A stretch of 7,543 bases of DNA from Actinomycetota bacterium (GTDB taxonomy: Bacteria > Actinomycetota > Actinomycetes > S36-B12 > UBA5976), in NCBI GenBank assembly GCA_009704345.1, contig WLEH01000045.1:1-7543 (forward strand), read 5' to 3'. This document shows positions 6,653 through 7,543 of this stretch, one piece after another. The notes beneath the pieces were generated by a model that saw only the letters and a list, made by a program, of their open reading frames with translations, did no database searches and had not been told where the DNA came from. The position numbers and the translations under genes were made by a program. Within the stretch, counting starts at the first letter, position 1. Each line of letters opens with the position of its first letter.

Positions 6653-7267
6653 ATGATCAACAAAGACGCCGCAATTAAACAACTCGGCAACTTATTTCTC
6701 CGCGGCGGCAATGCCTCATTAGGAGAGCAATATGCCCGCTCGTGGGCAGCTGCTGCCCAGCTAAGAGCGCAATTGCCAGGGGCAGGAATTGATCAACTCT
6801 GCCAGCGTGCCAGCATCAAATATTTATCTCTAGTAACAGCAACTGGAGCGATAACTGGCGCGGTTGCTGCTGCTCCATATTTTGGCACCATCAGCACAAT
6901 TGGCAGCACTGCTAGCGATCTTTACATCTTTGGCCGAACCAGCGTCAATCACGTCCTTCTACTGGCAGCACTGCATGACTTAGAGTTAACCGACCCTGAG
7001 CTAAGACGCCTCACCGTACTTAGCTCGCTGTTAAACGAACAAGTTCCAACAAGAAGTTTGATTGAGTCAAAATCTTATATTGAGAACATGAATCAGCGAT
7101 TAGCTGAGCGAGTGGCGATCAAGGTTGGTGCAAAATTGCTGCCGATGCGCGCAGGAGCAGCGCTTCCGCTACTTATTGGTGCCGCAACTGCTGCTAGCTT
7201 AAATGCCAAGCTAGCCAAGCAAATTTCTAGTAATGCGCTAACTGTAATTAAGCTTCAGGCAGTCTAG
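6653..7267 (+). CDS. EcsC-like small hydrophobic protein of unknown function
   Basis: A 204-residue protein starting at the ATG one base after the preceding stop. An in-frame TTG at 6605 would overlap the nuclease gene by 47 bases and add an unconvincing N-terminus. Two Gly/Ala-rich hydrophobic stretches, about 57-86 (with TGAITGAVAAAPYFG) and 160-182, flank a helical middle with LLLAALHDLELTDPELRRLTVLSSLL at 102-127. This arrangement resembles EcsC-family proteins, which have a glycine-rich hydrophobic part, an HDL/DPE-type segment and a second hydrophobic segment. EcsC relatives are membrane-associated and of largely unknown biochemistry, so no function is assigned. Near-zero spacing suggests co-translation with the nuclease pair. 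No good Shine-Dalgarno is seen, which fits reinitiation. The 3' end overlaps the convergent ctaF by 20 bases. Gene call is firm; family is moderate. Confidence 0.72.
   Translation: MINKDAAIKQLGNLFLRGGNASLGEQYARSWAAAAQLRAQLPGAGIDQLCQRASIKYLSLVTATGAITGAVAAAPYFGTISTIGSTASDLYIFGRTSVNHVLLLAALHDLELTDPELRRLTVLSSLLNEQVPTRSLIESKSYIENMNQRLAERVAIKVGAKLLPMRAGAALPLLIGAATAASLNAKLAKQISSNALTVIKLQAV
7193..7215. repeat. Perfect 8-bp inverted repeat near the convergent gene ends
   Basis: GCTAGCTT (7193-7200) pairs exactly with AAGCTAGC (7208-7215) across a 7-base loop. It lies inside the 3' part of the EcsC-like gene and 32 bases past the ctaF stop on the other strand. That position would suit a terminator or 3'-end stabiliser for ctaF, but no T-run follows in either direction. 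The pairing is certain; a function is not. Confidence 0.35.
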
Positions 7268-7543
7268 GTCCGCGGTAATATTCCAGCGTCCAACCACCCA
7301 AACTAATTAGCAGCGCTACAACACCCAACAAAACCAGCCAAACCGCGTAAATCATGCCAAGTGCAACAACTGCAGCGCTAAAGGCAACTGGCAACGGCCA
7401 CCAAGATCCGGGTGAATAGAAACCATAATCTGCATCTGCATCTGAAATTTCAGCAGTTTCAATATCTTCTGGGCCATTACCAACTCGTCGATAAGCGAAG
7501 AGAATATAGAAACTGGTTAAGGCCGCCAAAAAACCTGTTAGTA
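7248..7543 (-). CDS. ctaF: Actinobacterial cytochrome c oxidase subunit IV (5' end outside window)
   Basis: The minus-strand frame stays open to the window edge, so the N-terminus is missing; the TTG at 7529 is an internal codon. 97 complete codons are visible, against roughly 130-140 residues for the family, so about 35-40 are absent. CtaF is a small accessory membrane subunit of the aa3-type cytochrome c oxidase in the actinobacterial bc1-aa3 supercomplex. The family signature is clear: DADYGFYSPGSWWPLPVAF in the middle, followed by a long hydrophobic hairpin (VVALGMIYAVWLVLLGVVAL and on) and the closing GWTLEYYRG. The first visible residues, LTGFLAALTSFYILFAYRR, are the end of an earlier membrane helix. 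The gene converges on qcrAB, its functional partner, as ctaCF does with qcrCAB in mycobacteria; ctaC is expected beyond the right edge. Its last 20 bases overlap the EcsC-like gene. Confidence 0.93.
   Translation of the reverse strand, partial: LTGFLAALTSFYILFAYRRVGNGPEDIETAEISDADADYGFYSPGSWWPLPVAFSAAVVALGMIYAVWLVLLGVVALLISLGGWTLEYYRGPRLPEA

Overview
The window is a gene-dense piece of chromosome, probably from a streamlined, low-GC member of the Actinomycetota. The evidence is the actinobacterial respiratory gene set: a Rieske protein QcrA ending in GPSFWERG, a QcrB with a PDWY motif and long cytoplasmic tail, and a CtaF-type cytochrome oxidase subunit IV. Base composition looks mid-40s percent GC by eye, intergenic gaps are 1 to about 83 bases, and several start/stop codons overlap. 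A freshwater Nanopelagicales (acI-like) organism would fit, but the species is an inference.

Layout, left to right. Positions 1-2114 hold the 3' part of qcrA and the complete qcrB, overlapping by four bases, from the cytochrome bc1 part of the bc1-aa3 supercomplex. A 49-base gap contains two overlapping, mutually exclusive hairpins. Positions 2164-3869 hold a UMF1/Atg22-type major facilitator transporter, coupled by TAATG to a secreted subtilisin-inhibitor-like (SSI) protein. After an 83-base gap, positions 3953-7267 hold a tight cluster of three genes: a RecB-family PD-(D/E)XK nuclease with an Fe-S cysteine set, a larger protein containing two tandem copies of the same kind of module, and a small EcsC-like protein. 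At the right edge, ctaF (truncated by the window) runs the other way, its 3' end overlapping the EcsC-like gene by 20 bases.

The respiratory genes frame the window: qcrAB points right and ctaF points left, a convergent arrangement also known from mycobacteria. The five genes between them are unrelated to respiration. The most interesting part is the nuclease pair. Together the two proteins carry three copies of a Cas4/AddB-like pattern (one early Cys, then C-x2-C-x5-C). The first module of the larger protein seems to have lost its nuclease residues while keeping all four cysteines. That protein also ends in DDLPF, which looks like the C-terminal tip of bacterial single-stranded-DNA-binding protein (SSB). 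I infer a DNA-end or single-strand processing complex whose helicase or other partners are encoded elsewhere.

I saw no tRNA, rRNA, CRISPR array, insertion sequence or attachment site. No stretch longer than 300 bases lacks a gene.
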